64,000 nucleotides of DNA from Parcubacteria bacterium C7867-008 (GCA_001189215.1 LFCR01000004.1:1-64000), one strand, 5' to 3'. Positions 41,166-49,975 are shown, numbered from the stretch's first letter. Made by a program: numbers and translations. The notes: generated by a model not told the origin, from the letters alone.

Positions 41166-41192
41166 CATTTCAGCGTCCACTCAGATTGCTAG
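41166..41192 (+). repeat. possible cassette repeat R9 (degenerate)
   Basis: CGTCC...CAGATTGCTAG can be aligned with the repeat only with a 3-nt insertion. It sits where a repeat is expected, 5 nt after an ORF, and overlaps the 3' end of the next minus-strand ORF. Confidence 0.35.
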
Positions 41193-41505
41193 AAATCTTA
41201 TTTAAGAACTCTCTCTTTTTTGCTTTATTGAAAAGAATAAAAATACTCATAATTGCAGCAACTGGAACTACAACTAAACCCGCTAGCGTCACATAATTCC
41301 AGATTTTTCCTGCACGCTCGGCTTCGTTGTAGGTGTTAAGGGATTTAGAAAATTCCGCCAACATCTTTACGCACTCTTCGCTCCGTTGCTCTTTTGGTGT
41401 GTTGATACAGACACTAGCCTCACGGGATGGAGATAGCGCAGAAACGTAACTCGAAGTCATTAATCCAATACTTATGGCGGTAAGTAGTACAAATATTTTT
41501 AGCAT
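41170..41505 (-). CDS. exported membrane-anchored hypothetical protein, 111 aa
   Basis: Starts MLKIFVLLTAISIGLMTSSY (signal peptide, about 1-23), then a short exported part with two cysteines (VCINTPKEQRSEECVK), a TM helix at about 73-93 and a basic cytoplasmic tail. AT-rich. Its last codons lie in the candidate repeat R9. Not recognised; right border of the accessory region. Confidence 0.6.
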   Translation of the reverse strand: MLKIFVLLTAISIGLMTSSYVSALSPSREASVCINTPKEQRSEECVKMLAEFSKSLNTYNEAERAGKIWNYVTLAGLVVVPVAAIMSIFILFNKAKKREFLNKISSNLSGR

Positions 41506-41583
41506 GTCTTAATCCTAGCATTTGGTAATTACTTAGATCGATAGATTTCACGAGTTTATGGACTCCATGCTATTCTCCCTCAT

Positions 41584-42285
41584 ATGTTTCCGCACCAAGA
41601 ATCTCATACCAGTTCTATAGCATCGCTACAGAACTGGCTTCGCGCAGCAGTACTGGGTGCAAATGACGGCATTGTTTCACTGGCAGCGTTGGTAGTAGGT
41701 ATTGCTGGTGCTTCGGCAAGTAACGAGACCATTCTTCTTACCGGTGTTGCGGCACTTATTGCCGGGGCACTTTCTATGGCAGTAGGTGAGTATGTGTCAG
41801 TTAGTACTCAACGAGATATTGAGCATGCACTTCTTGAGAAGGAACGCTATGAACTTGAGCATTATGCTGATGAAGAACTTGAAGAATTAGTTGGTATTTA
41901 TCAAAAGAAAGGACTATCTCATGAGACAGCCCGGGTAGTGGCGTTAGAGCTCACGGCACACAATGCATTCGCTGCACATGTTGATGCTGAACTTGGTATT
42001 GATCCAGATGACCTAACTAATCCCTGGCAGGCGGCAGTGGCTTCAGCAGCAGCATTCTCTCTCGGCGCAGTTATTCCACTTATTGCCATTGTTGCTTCAC
42101 CGATTGAAATTAGAGTACCGGTAACATTCGTAGCCGTGCTTATTGCCTTAATTGTCACAGGTCTCATTAGTGCAAAACTGAGTGGTGCAGGGGCACGATT
42201 GGTAATTGTCCGGGTAATATTCGGTGGTCTTCTCGCCATGCTTATCACCTTTGGTATTGGTAGATTGTTTAGCACAGGATTCTAA
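41584..42285 (+). CDS. VIT1/CCC1 family membrane protein
   Basis: 233 residues. The family transports Fe2+ or Mn2+ in plants, yeast and bacteria. Visible: the first TM region with LRAAVLGANDGIVSLAALVVG, GALSMAVGEYVSVSTQRDIE, a cytoplasmic metal-binding helical part with acidic ELEHYADEELEELVGIYQ, then three more TM segments. Five TM helices overall. It is the first gene right of the accessory region. Confidence 0.9.
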   Translation: MFPHQESHTSSIASLQNWLRAAVLGANDGIVSLAALVVGIAGASASNETILLTGVAALIAGALSMAVGEYVSVSTQRDIEHALLEKERYELEHYADEELEELVGIYQKKGLSHETARVVALELTAHNAFAAHVDAELGIDPDDLTNPWQAAVASAAAFSLGAVIPLIAIVASPIEIRVPVTFVAVLIALIVTGLISAKLSGAGARLVIVRVIFGGLLAMLITFGIGRLFSTGF

Positions 42286-42306
42286 TTTGCTGCACCGCAG
42301 TGTTGG

Positions 42307-42312
42307 TATACT
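42307..42312 (+). promoter_or_regulatory. -10 box for the 42319 gene
   Basis: TATACT ends 6 nt before the ATG; leaderless start. Confidence 0.55.
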
Positions 42313-42318
42313 TTCTGT

Positions 42319-43107
42319 ATGAACCTATTTATTCTTGCTGCCATATTCCTGTTTATCTATATGTCGTTCGCGTTCGTGGTCTCCTTAATCCGAAAGGATA
42401 ATGGAACGGCGGATATTGCATACGGATGGGGTTTTGTTCTTCTTGCGTGGATCACCTTTGCACACGGTATGCCTGGCATTCCAGCGATTGTGGCAAATAT
42501 TCTTGTGACGATATGGGCAGTGCGGCTGTCACTACGCATCTATCTTCGTGGTCGTGGTAAGCCAGAAGACTTTAGATACAAGAAGTGGCGCGAAGAGTGG
42601 GGAAAGGCGTTCGTCATACGAAGCTTCCTTCAGGTGTATATGCTGCAGGGCATAATTATATATATCGTCTCAATCCCTGTGATGATGTTGAATGCCTATA
42701 ATGGTCCGATTATCTTTGGACTCATCTCCATGTTTGGAATTCTTATTTGGCTTAAGGGCTTCTTCTTTGAAGCGGTGGGTGATGCAGAACTTGCTCGATT
42801 CATGCGTAACCCAGAGAACAAAGGGCATGTGATTCAAACAGGTCTGTGGTACTACACACGTCACCCTAACTACTACGGTGAATCACTGATGTGGTGGGGA
42901 CTTGCACTCGTTACCTTCGGTACCCTTGGGAGCACATTCCCTCTTTGGTTTGCAGCTCTGGCATTCATTGGTCCAATAGTTATTACCTTCTTCCTCTTGA
43001 AGGTGTCCGGTGTCCCGATGCTCGAGAAGCATTTTGAAGGTAATCCTGAATGGGAAGCATATAAAGCACGTACGAGCGTTTTCATTCCTTGGTTCCCTAA
43101 GAAGTAG
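42319..43107 (+). CDS. DUF1295 (steroid 5-alpha reductase/ICMT-like) membrane protein
   Basis: 262 residues with about six TM helices. The C-terminal motif TGLWYYTRHPNYYGESLMWWG is the DUF1295 / isoprenylcysteine methyltransferase-like signature for cofactor binding, and LEKHFEGNPEWEAYKARTSVFIPW is typical of the end. Likely an oxidoreductase or methyltransferase acting on a lipid; substrate unknown. Confidence 0.87.
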   Translation: MNLFILAAIFLFIYMSFAFVVSLIRKDNGTADIAYGWGFVLLAWITFAHGMPGIPAIVANILVTIWAVRLSLRIYLRGRGKPEDFRYKKWREEWGKAFVIRSFLQVYMLQGIIIYIVSIPVMMLNAYNGPIIFGLISMFGILIWLKGFFFEAVGDAELARFMRNPENKGHVIQTGLWYYTRHPNYYGESLMWWGLALVTFGTLGSTFPLWFAALAFIGPIVITFFLLKVSGVPMLEKHFEGNPEWEAYKARTSVFIPWFPKK

Positions 43108-43152
43108 CGCTGCACTGGGCTAACAGCGCAACATGCGGTAAGGTGTATGTAA

Positions 43153-44646
43153 ATGGCTGATAAGAAAGGCGGCGACCAGAATGGCGCCCCACCGCGCGAG
43201 ATAATCACGCGGTTTGAGGACGCGTCATTCGAATATGGACACAACCACCCCATCCTTGAGGAGGTTGGTTTTTCTATACGTAAAGGAATGAAGGTTACCT
43301 TGATGGGTCAGAATGGTGCGGGGAAGTCCACCATCTTTAAACTCATCACTGGGGAACTCAAACTAAATAATGGACGTGTCCTCAACTCTCGTGGGGTAAG
43401 TATTGCTATGGCAAGTCAGGTAATCCCAATGAATCTTCGTGAACGTACTGTTCGTGAATTCTTTGAGGCCTGCTTCCCAGAGAAGGTGTACGACATTGAT
43501 CCTAAGATTGATGCGGTGCTTAAGGTGGTTAATCTTCATGCACCAAAGGATCGCATTATCAGTTCGTTCTCTGGTGGTCAGCAGGCACGTCTCCTTTTGG
43601 CGAGCGCACTTATTCAAGATCCAGATCTCCTTCTACTTGATGAGCCAACAAACAATCTAGACACCGGTGGTATTGAACACCTCACTGATTTCCTTAAAAA
43701 CTACGACAAGAGCTGCCTCGTAATCTCTCACGATGCGGAGTTCTTGAACTCATTCACTGATGGGGTGCTTTATCTTGATGTCCATACACGAAAGATTGAA
43801 CAGTACTCGGGTAACTATAACGATCTTCTTAAAGAGATCACGGCTCGTATTGAACGTGAGAACCGTAAGAATGCGCAGCTTGAGAAGAAGATTCAAGAAA
43901 ATAAAGATAAAGCTAACTTCTTCGCACAAAAGGGAGGAAAGATGCGTTTGGTTGCGAAGAAGATGCGCGAAGAAATCGAAGAGATGGAAGACGATAAAGC
44001 AGATGTGCGTCGTGAGGATAAGACCATCCGTCCCTTCGTAATTCCGTCACAGCCTGAGATCTTGGGAGATGTGATAACTATTACGTCATACACGACTATT
44101 GATCCAAAGAAGCACACCCCTGTGGTGCATACCAAGTCCCTGTCTCTACGTAAGAAGCAACATCTTCTTCTTCGTGGACCAAATGGTATCGGTAAGACAA
44201 CACTGCTTGAAGCACTTGCTAGCGGAAAAGCAGAGGGAGCACAAATTGCTAAAGGGGTACGTACCGGCTATTACCGTCAGGACTTCTCCACCCTTAACTT
44301 TGATCACTCGGTGCGAGAGTCTCTTCTCTCAGTGATGGAGAAACAAGATGAGGAGCGCATGCGTGCGGTGGCTGCTGGCTTCCTTATCAATGCAGACCAT
44401 ATCAATAAGAAGATCGGTGTTCTGTCTGAGGGACAGAAAGGACTTGTAGCATTCGCACGCCTTGTACTTGAGCGTCCTGGTCTCCTTATTCTTGATGAGC
44501 CAACCAACCACATTAACTTCCGTCACCTACCAGTGATTGCAAAGGCGCTCGACCAGTACGAAGGCGCTATGATTATGGTGAGCCACGTACCTGAGTTCGT
44601 GAGTCAGATTCGTATTGATGAGATACTTGATCTCGATAAGAAATAA
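43153..44646 (+). CDS. ABC-F family ATPase
   Basis: 497 residues with two ABC domains and no TM. Walker A GQNGAGKST (about 54) and GPNGIGKTT (about 343); signatures SFSGGQQAR and LSEGQKGL; Walker B LLLLDEPTNNLD and LLILDEPTNHIN. The linker between them is long, charged and helical (ERENRKNAQLEKKIQENK). ABC-F proteins act on ribosomes, as translation factors or in antibiotic resistance; which one cannot be said. Followed after 6 nt by the HIT-like gene. Confidence 0.92.
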   Translation: MADKKGGDQNGAPPREIITRFEDASFEYGHNHPILEEVGFSIRKGMKVTLMGQNGAGKSTIFKLITGELKLNNGRVLNSRGVSIAMASQVIPMNLRERTVREFFEACFPEKVYDIDPKIDAVLKVVNLHAPKDRIISSFSGGQQARLLLASALIQDPDLLLLDEPTNNLDTGGIEHLTDFLKNYDKSCLVISHDAEFLNSFTDGVLYLDVHTRKIEQYSGNYNDLLKEITARIERENRKNAQLEKKIQENKDKANFFAQKGGKMRLVAKKMREEIEEMEDDKADVRREDKTIRPFVIPSQPEILGDVITITSYTTIDPKKHTPVVHTKSLSLRKKQHLLLRGPNGIGKTTLLEALASGKAEGAQIAKGVRTGYYRQDFSTLNFDHSVRESLLSVMEKQDEERMRAVAAGFLINADHINKKIGVLSEGQKGLVAFARLVLERPGLLILDEPTNHINFRHLPVIAKALDQYEGAMIMVSHVPEFVSQIRIDEILDLDKK

Positions 44647-44652
44647 ACTTCC

Positions 44653-45015
44653 ATGAAAGATTCACTTCGTACGAAAGAAATGGCAGAGAAGATTGAACTA
44701 TATAAGGCTGAACATGCAGGTGAGGTGAGTACCGGGTGCGCGCTTTGTACTAAGCCCGCACTTGAAACATTTACTTACTGGAAGATCACCGAAAATAAAT
44801 TTCCGTATGATCTGATCGCTTCAACACATCACATGATCATGCCTCTTCGTCATGCGACAGAAACCGAACTCACCATGGAGGAATGGAAGGAGTACCAAGA
44901 GATAAAACACAGCAAACTTCAGGAGTACGACTATATTGTAGAAGGCACCTCAAAGACTAAGTCTATTCCAGCACATTTTCATATTCATCTGCTAATAGGT
45001 AAGGGTCCACAGTAA
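44653..45015 (+). CDS. HIT-like protein
   Basis: 120 residues. The motif AHFHIHLLIG provides the HxHxH triad core of HIT nucleotide hydrolases/transferases, and PYDLIASTHHMIMPLRH resembles the beta-strand that precedes it. A CALC pair is near residue 30. Probably hydrolyses or transfers nucleotidyl groups; substrate unknown. Same unit as the ABC-F gene. Confidence 0.78.
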   Translation: MKDSLRTKEMAEKIELYKAEHAGEVSTGCALCTKPALETFTYWKITENKFPYDLIASTHHMIMPLRHATETELTMEEWKEYQEIKHSKLQEYDYIVEGTSKTKSIPAHFHIHLLIGKGPQ

Positions 45016-45024
45016 AGCAAGATA

Positions 45025-45030
45025 TATACT
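45025..45030 (+). promoter_or_regulatory. -10 box for the HD-hydrolase gene
   Basis: TATACT ends 6 nt before the ATG at 45037. Confidence 0.55.
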
Positions 45031-45036
45031 TTCGGT

Positions 45037-45633
45037 ATGAAACTTGATCGTGTACTCCTCTTCACCGAACTTCTCCAGGACTTCCAGAAAGTAGATCGTG
45101 TGATTCATGTACCTGGACTGGGAGAACGCTGGGAAAATGATGTTGAGCACAGCTACAGTCTCGCCATGCTTGCATGGTACTTGGTTTCAAGCGAGAAGCT
45201 ACCTCTCGATGCTGATATGGTACTTAAATATGGAATGATTCATGATCTCGTTGAAGTGTACGCTGGAGATACTTATATCTATGGAACAGAAGAGCATCTT
45301 GCTAGTAAGCATGAGCGTGAGCAATTGGCCGCAGAGAAATTAAAGCAAGTCTTTCCTGAGTTCGATGATCTGCACTCATTAATTGAGCAGTATGAAAAGC
45401 GTGAAGATGCTGAGAGTAAGTTTATATACGCACTCGATAAGCTACAGCCCATCATTCACATCTATCTAGGAGGTGGAAAGACGTGGAAGGACATGAATGT
45501 CACGCTGGCTATGGCCATTGAGAACAAGACACCAAAGATTGCTATTGATCCTCACGTAACGGAGTGTTACGAAGAACTTCTCGTACTTCTACGAGAACGA
45601 CAAGAAGAACTATTTGGAAGTATCACTGCCTAG
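45037..45633 (+). CDS. HD-domain hydrolase (YfbR/HDDC2-like)
   Basis: 198 residues. Metal-binding motif: WENDVEHSYSLAMLAW (first His), MIHDLVEVYAGD (His-Asp), and a later Asp in FIYALDKLQPII. This group includes 5'-deoxynucleotidases that dephosphorylate dNMPs. Overlaps the end of the pseudouridine synthase by 4 nt on the opposite strand. Confidence 0.85.
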   Translation: MKLDRVLLFTELLQDFQKVDRVIHVPGLGERWENDVEHSYSLAMLAWYLVSSEKLPLDADMVLKYGMIHDLVEVYAGDTYIYGTEEHLASKHEREQLAAEKLKQVFPEFDDLHSLIEQYEKREDAESKFIYALDKLQPIIHIYLGGGKTWKDMNVTLAMAIENKTPKIAIDPHVTECYEELLVLLRERQEELFGSITA

Positions 45634-46385
45634 AGCCCAAGGAATTTCAAGAACTCTTTCAGTTCTTCTCCTTCAATTGCACGGAATTTACCGCCACCAA
45701 GAGTTCCAAGCTTAATATTCAATACACGATTACGTTTAAGATCCTCGACTTCATTGTGCATGGCAACAACCATACGGCGCACCTGATGTTTCTTGCCTTC
45801 AGTTAGCGTTATTGCAAAGGACTTCTCACCAAGAATCTTTACCTTTGCTGGCTTAGTAACATATCCTTCAATATCTACACCCGCTTCCATGTGTGTGCGG
45901 AAACTATCACGCATAGGATACTTCGTCTTTACCGTGTACTCCTTATCATGTTCAGCATTAGGATTGAGAAGTCTGTCTGTGATACGGCCATCATTGGTAA
46001 GGATAATGAGACCGTGCGAGTCCTTATCAAGACGACCAACAGGGAACACACCCTTATCTGCGAGTTCTGGAACATTCTCTCGAATATCAGTCTCTTCTTC
46101 ACCAGGTGAATGTGTGATTACACCGCGAGGCTTGTTGTATGCAAAATAGAGACGCTCAGCAGCCTTCTTTCCGCTTTTCACTTCAACCATGTCTGACTCA
46201 TTCACTTTATCTCCGAGTACCGCAACTCGTCCATTAATGAGCACACGATGCTTGTCCACCAACTCATCTGCACCACGACGAGTCGCGTGACCTTTGAGTG
46301 CAAGGTATCGATTAATGCGCATTGGATACACCAGCACTTCAACCTCAGTCTTAGTGTCTGTCTTTCTGCTAGGAGATTTCTTCAT
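45630..46385 (-). CDS. 23S/16S rRNA pseudouridine synthase (RsuA/RluB family)
   Basis: 251 residues starting MKKSPSRKTDTK. S4 RNA-binding domain (about 20-65, MRINRYLALKGHATRRGADEL), then the catalytic domain with the Asp motif VGRLDKDSHGLIILTNDG (about 118-135) and the end motif GKKHQVRRM. Modifies one uridine in rRNA; the RluB/RluE/RsuA subtype is not resolved. Basic N-terminal tail. Confidence 0.9.
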   Translation of the reverse strand: MKKSPSRKTDTKTEVEVLVYPMRINRYLALKGHATRRGADELVDKHRVLINGRVAVLGDKVNESDMVEVKSGKKAAERLYFAYNKPRGVITHSPGEEETDIRENVPELADKGVFPVGRLDKDSHGLIILTNDGRITDRLLNPNAEHDKEYTVKTKYPMRDSFRTHMEAGVDIEGYVTKPAKVKILGEKSFAITLTEGKKHQVRRMVVAMHNEVEDLKRNRVLNIKLGTLGGGKFRAIEGEELKEFLKFLGL

Positions 46386-46494
46386 GGGCACAGTATAGCG
46401 TTTTATATGTTTCTGCGCTCACTCACTTATTCTTCATTGCCTTCTGTTTAAGATGCGCAGGTATCACTTCGTTATCCGCACCTAATAACTATCT

Positions 46495-46587
46495 ATGCTG
46501 AAGAACATAAAATACGATCTTATGCTCGCAATTCCAGCACTTATGTTAGCGAGCGTGCTTGGGGCGTTTACGGTAGTGCACTCTTAG
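46495..46587 (+). CDS. possible 30-aa single-TM peptide
   Basis: MLKNIKYDLMLAIPALMLAS then VLGAFTVVHS: a lysine-containing start and one hydrophobic helix. It stands upstream of the sigma-factor gene in a 275-nt stretch otherwise without genes. No Shine-Dalgarno sequence. It could be a small membrane peptide or chance. Confidence 0.35.
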   Translation: MLKNIKYDLMLAIPALMLASVLGAFTVVHS

Positions 46588-46625
46588 GAGAGAAATCTCT
46601 GTTAAAATATACGGGCGACGAACCC

Positions 46626-46652
46626 AGGAACGGCGTAAGGTACGCCGTTCCT
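46626..46652 (+). promoter_or_regulatory. perfect 12-bp hairpin in the sigma-factor leader
   Basis: AGGAACGGCGTA / TACGCCGTTCCT with a 3-nt loop, ending 14 nt before the ATG. TAAAAT near 46602 is the likely -10. No T run follows, so it is not an ordinary terminator. It may block or stabilise the translation start. Confidence 0.5.
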
Positions 46653-46666
46653 GCACGTCATATCCT

Positions 46667-47176
46667 ATGGACCAGGACACAACAAAGGCATATTTCCTTG
46701 ATATTCATGAGAAGCACGCGGATGAGATATTCCGATTCTGCCTCATGAAGGTCTCAAATAAGGAAAAGGCGGAGGATTTGACCCAGGAAGCATTTATGCG
46801 CTTCTGGCAGTCTGTTCGCAGGGGGGAGACGATCCGTCAGGAGCGTGCATTCCTCTATACCTTAGCGCGTAACCTGGTTATAGATTGGTATCGAAAGAAG
46901 AAAGAGTCCTCATTAGACGTTATTCAAGAAGAGGGTGTCGACTTTGCAGGAGATGATCGAGCAGATGTTGAGCGATTTGCACAGATGAATGAAGCGCTCG
47001 CCGTAATAGATACGCTTGATGCTCCATCAAAGGAAGCAATACTGCTTCGGTACGTTGAAGGTTGGTCTCCACAAGAGATTGCTAACCTTACGGGAGAGAC
47101 TGCTAACGCCGTGTCTGTGAGACTCAATCGTGCTATCAAGAAAGTGCAAGAACGAATCCATGCGACCAACACGTAA
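46667..47176 (+). CDS. RNA polymerase sigma factor, ECF-like (sigma70 family)
   Basis: 169 residues with sigma regions 2 and 4 only. Region 2 has FRFCLMKVSNKEKAEDLTQE and AFMRFWQSV; region 4 has ILLRYVEGWSPQEIANLTGE and the recognition helix NAVSVRLNRAIKKVQER. Directs RNA polymerase to a special promoter set. Overlaps the DUF5667 gene by 17 nt, suggesting the latter is its partner or regulator. A leader hairpin precedes it. Confidence 0.92.
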   Translation: MDQDTTKAYFLDIHEKHADEIFRFCLMKVSNKEKAEDLTQEAFMRFWQSVRRGETIRQERAFLYTLARNLVIDWYRKKKESSLDVIQEEGVDFAGDDRADVERFAQMNEALAVIDTLDAPSKEAILLRYVEGWSPQEIANLTGETANAVSVRLNRAIKKVQERIHATNT

Positions 47177-48230
47177 CACAACCAAATACCTTAAATCACT
47201 TCAGACTCTCAAGCTTGATGAGAGTGTTAAGGCACGTATGCGTGATGGTCTTGATGCCTATGCCGATTTGCATGTAGTTACTGCTCCTATTTCAGTACCA
47301 GTACAGTCTCCATTTTTTGCATACTCATTCATGCGTACAAGCTATAGCGTCTTTGCTATGGCATTAGTACTCCTTGTTACCGGTTCGGGTGCAGCATACG
47401 CGTCTGAAGGAAGTCTTCCAGGCAGCCCTTTGTATAAAGTGAAGGTTGCAGTTATTGAACCAGTACGAGGTGCACTTATTACCAGTACGGAAGGGCAGGC
47501 GCAGTGGCACGCAAACCTTGCTGCCCGTCGTCTTGAAGAAGCTACCAAACTTGCCGTATCAAATAAACTTGATGCGTCTTCTAGTGCATACCTTCAAGAT
47601 CAGTTTGAAACTGAAGTCCGTATTTCAACACAAGCAGCAGATACCCTTACGGTAACCGGAAACACAGAAGCAGCACTCGATGCTCGTTCAGACCTTGAGG
47701 CTCGTATCACTGCACACGCACAGATCCTTGGACTCGTATCTGAGCACCTTAAGGCAACCGTTGGTGAGGATGCGTCAGGCTTCCTTGATACTCGTGCATT
47801 CCTTGCCGTCATCAATCAGCATCGTGATGAGGTGGTACAAGCACGTCTCGCACTAGAAGATTCAGCTGAAGACGATGATTCAACTACTGCCGTTACCCTT
47901 GCTCGTGCAGATGTAACCGCTAAGACAGTAGTCTCACTTTCTCGAACTCAAGCTCCTGATGACGTTGAGGATGTAGCTGAACCCCACCTTGATACTGCTC
48001 GTGCTGCACTCATGCGCGCTCAGGAGACCACTGATGAAACAGAAGCTTCCAATAAGTCCCATGAAGCAGAGCGTGCTTCAGAAGTAGCTACTATTCTTCT
48101 ACAGCACGCTAAGTTCATAAGTACACTCACCGTTGCAACAACAACTGCAACCACGACACCAACCATAGACCCGACAGACGACCGTGTAGAGAAGGAACCT
48201 CTTCTTGAGGAAGAGCATATAACTCCTTAA
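47160..48230 (+). CDS. DUF5667-type membrane protein, sigma-factor partner
   Basis: 356 residues starting MRPTRNTTKYLKSLQTLKLD (cytoplasmic, helical, about 1-60). TM helix about 62-86 (SVFAMALVLLVTGSGAAYASE), then LPGSPLYKVKVAVIEPVRGA, the DUF5667 signature, and a long Ala-rich helical exported part ending in a Thr/Pro tail. Position after an ECF-like sigma suggests an anti-sigma role with a surface sensor domain; this is inferred from context. The ATG at 47160 gives a 17-nt overlap. Confidence 0.8.
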   Translation: MRPTRNTTKYLKSLQTLKLDESVKARMRDGLDAYADLHVVTAPISVPVQSPFFAYSFMRTSYSVFAMALVLLVTGSGAAYASEGSLPGSPLYKVKVAVIEPVRGALITSTEGQAQWHANLAARRLEEATKLAVSNKLDASSSAYLQDQFETEVRISTQAADTLTVTGNTEAALDARSDLEARITAHAQILGLVSEHLKATVGEDASGFLDTRAFLAVINQHRDEVVQARLALEDSAEDDDSTTAVTLARADVTAKTVVSLSRTQAPDDVEDVAEPHLDTARAALMRAQETTDETEASNKSHEAERASEVATILLQHAKFISTLTVATTTATTTPTIDPTDDRVEKEPLLEEEHITP

Positions 48231-48265
48231 TACGGGCTTGATGGGCAGTTTGGTACAATGCATCT

Positions 48266-49975
48266 ATGACGCAAAGCGAAGCGCTGCGAATACTCGCAAC
48301 GGGAGTAAACGTATTCCTAACTGGTGAGCCCGGAAGCGGTAAAACGCATACGGTTAATGCCTATGTGCAGTGGCTTCGTGAACGTGGCATTGAGCCCTCG
48401 GTAACGGCTTCTACAGGTATTGCTGCAACACATATTCAAGGTATGACGATCCACTCATGGAGCGGTATTGGTGTAAAAGAGTTTCTCTCAGAAGCAGACA
48501 TTGATGCTATTGCGAGTAAAGAACACGTGGTGCGTCGTATCCAGCGCACAAACGTTCTCATTATTGATGAGGTCTCCATGCTTTCGGGTGCGGTGTTAAC
48601 CATGGTTGATTCGGTCTGTCGTGAAGTACGTCATCGCCCAGATGATGCATTCGGTGGTATGCAAGTGGTACTAGTTGGAGACTTCTTTCAGTTACCTCCA
48701 ATCTCACGCAATAACAGTGCACAGTTTGCCTTTGAATCTCCCGCATGGAAGGAACTGAAATTGGTGGCGTGCTATCTGACTGAACAACATCGCCAAGAGG
48801 ATACTAAGTTCCTCAATGTACTCGGTGCTATTCGTTCACGTGAATGGGATCAGGGAACCGTTTCAACCATTATGACCCGAGAGACTGACGGCTATGAGCT
48901 TGATGAAGACATACCTCGTTTGTATACGCACAACGCAGATGTTGATCGTATCAATGAGGAGAAGCTTGCAACTCTCGAAGGGATAGGAAAAACATATCGT
49001 ATGTCGAGCGAAGGTGCACCACCACTTATTGAAGCTCTCAAGCGTGGATGTCTTTCTCCAGAAATTCTTACGCTTAAGGAAGGGGCAGTGGTAATGGGTA
49101 CGAAGAATAATCCTGCCAATGGCATGACCAACGGTACTCTCGCTACCGTTATTGGTTTTGAGAAGGGTACCAACTACCCCATGATTGAAACTTTTGACGG
49201 GCGCACCCTCACTCTTTCTGAGGTTGAGTGGGCAGTTGAAGAAGGAGGACGGTCTCGAGCAAAGATTCGCCAAATTCCCCTACGTCTTGCGTGGGCAATC
49301 ACAGTCCACAAAAGCCAAGGTATGAGCATGGACGCAGCAGCGATTGATCTTTCGCGTGCATTTGAATATGGACAAGGATATGTAGCGCTCTCTCGAGTAC
49401 GGTCTCTCGCTGGACTCCACATTCTTGGGTGGAGTGAAGGAGCCTTCCAAGTGCACCCTGAAGTGGGACGAAAGGACGATGAGTTTAGAAGTCTTTCTGA
49501 AGAGGCGCGTATAGCATTTGATCAACTTGAAGAAGCAGGAGAGCGAGAAACGTTGGCTCGTAGTTTCATTCGCTTCAGTGGTGGCACGTATGAGCCTGAA
49601 TTTAAAGTATTTGCTGAAGGTGGAGTATCACTTCCTAAAGCGGCAAAGCGTAGTACTTACGATGCTACTCTTGAATTACTTAAAGAAGGAAAGTCTTTAG
49701 AGGATATTGCTAAAGAGCGCAACCTTACCCTTGGTACTATCTGTGGTCATGCAGAGAAGCTGCTTGCTGCAGGTCGTATAGAAAAAGACCTTATACAAGC
49801 TGCAATTTCAGATCGTTTAAATGCAAGTCTTCCTAAGATTCACACAGCATTTAAGAAATTCCCTGGAAAGGAATTGACCCCTATATTTGCTCACTTAAAG
49901 GGTGCCTATAGTTTTGATGAACTCAAGCTTGCACGACTGCTAATAGAAGAGGAATCTGTTCAAGAGGTATGGTAG
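48266..49975 (+). CDS. Pif1/RecD-like SF1 DNA helicase
   Basis: 569 residues. Motif I LTGEPGSGKTHTVNAY (about 20), motif Ia STGIAATHI, motif II LIIDEVSML (about 97), motif III VVLVGDFFQLPPI, and motif V/VI LAWAITVHKSQGMSMD plus YVALSRVRS. The C-terminal 100 residues hold a winged-helix-like domain (STYDATLELLKEGKSLEDIA), as in helicases with HTH_40. Unwinds DNA 5' to 3' in repair or replication. TACAAT ends 6 nt before the ATG. Confidence 0.92.
   Translation: MTQSEALRILATGVNVFLTGEPGSGKTHTVNAYVQWLRERGIEPSVTASTGIAATHIQGMTIHSWSGIGVKEFLSEADIDAIASKEHVVRRIQRTNVLIIDEVSMLSGAVLTMVDSVCREVRHRPDDAFGGMQVVLVGDFFQLPPISRNNSAQFAFESPAWKELKLVACYLTEQHRQEDTKFLNVLGAIRSREWDQGTVSTIMTRETDGYELDEDIPRLYTHNADVDRINEEKLATLEGIGKTYRMSSEGAPPLIEALKRGCLSPEILTLKEGAVVMGTKNNPANGMTNGTLATVIGFEKGTNYPMIETFDGRTLTLSEVEWAVEEGGRSRAKIRQIPLRLAWAITVHKSQGMSMDAAAIDLSRAFEYGQGYVALSRVRSLAGLHILGWSEGAFQVHPEVGRKDDEFRSLSEEARIAFDQLEEAGERETLARSFIRFSGGTYEPEFKVFAEGGVSLPKAAKRSTYDATLELLKEGKSLEDIAKERNLTLGTICGHAEKLLAAGRIEKDLIQAAISDRLNASLPKIHTAFKKFPGKELTPIFAHLKGAYSFDELKLARLLIEEESVQEVW

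Larger units (their letters stand above)
36860..41192. mobile_element. integron-like gene-cassette array with 27-bp direct repeats
   Basis: Seven clear and two degenerate copies of one direct repeat (core CAACATCGTCCCAGAC, usually ending TGCCAGC or AGCCAGC) alternate with single short ORFs. Repeat starts are 37157, 37955, 38449, 38815, 39206, 39913 and 40274 (clear) and 40822 and 41166 (degenerate), so units are about 350-800 bp. All repeats point the same way, whatever the direction of the ORF between them. Codon use and base composition vary from unit to unit. Three copies (37157, 38449, 40822) share a longer upstream block. The repeats are not attC-like, and no recombinase gene is present in this window. 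None of the ORFs has a recognisable function. Confidence 0.75.

Noticed and set aside
37157..41192. CRISPR array
   Set aside because: The repeat length is CRISPR-like, but spacing is about 350-800 bp with a complete ORF in each interval, and no cas genes are present.
37120..41192. Canonical integron attC sites
   Set aside because: No RYYYAAC ... GTTRRRY core pair frames the repeats consistently; a GCCCAAC before R2 is isolated. No integron integrase is encoded in the window.
36356..41584. Simple tRNA-targeted genomic island with att duplication
   Set aside because: The tRNA-Gln 3' end is not repeated near the right border, and no integrase is seen.
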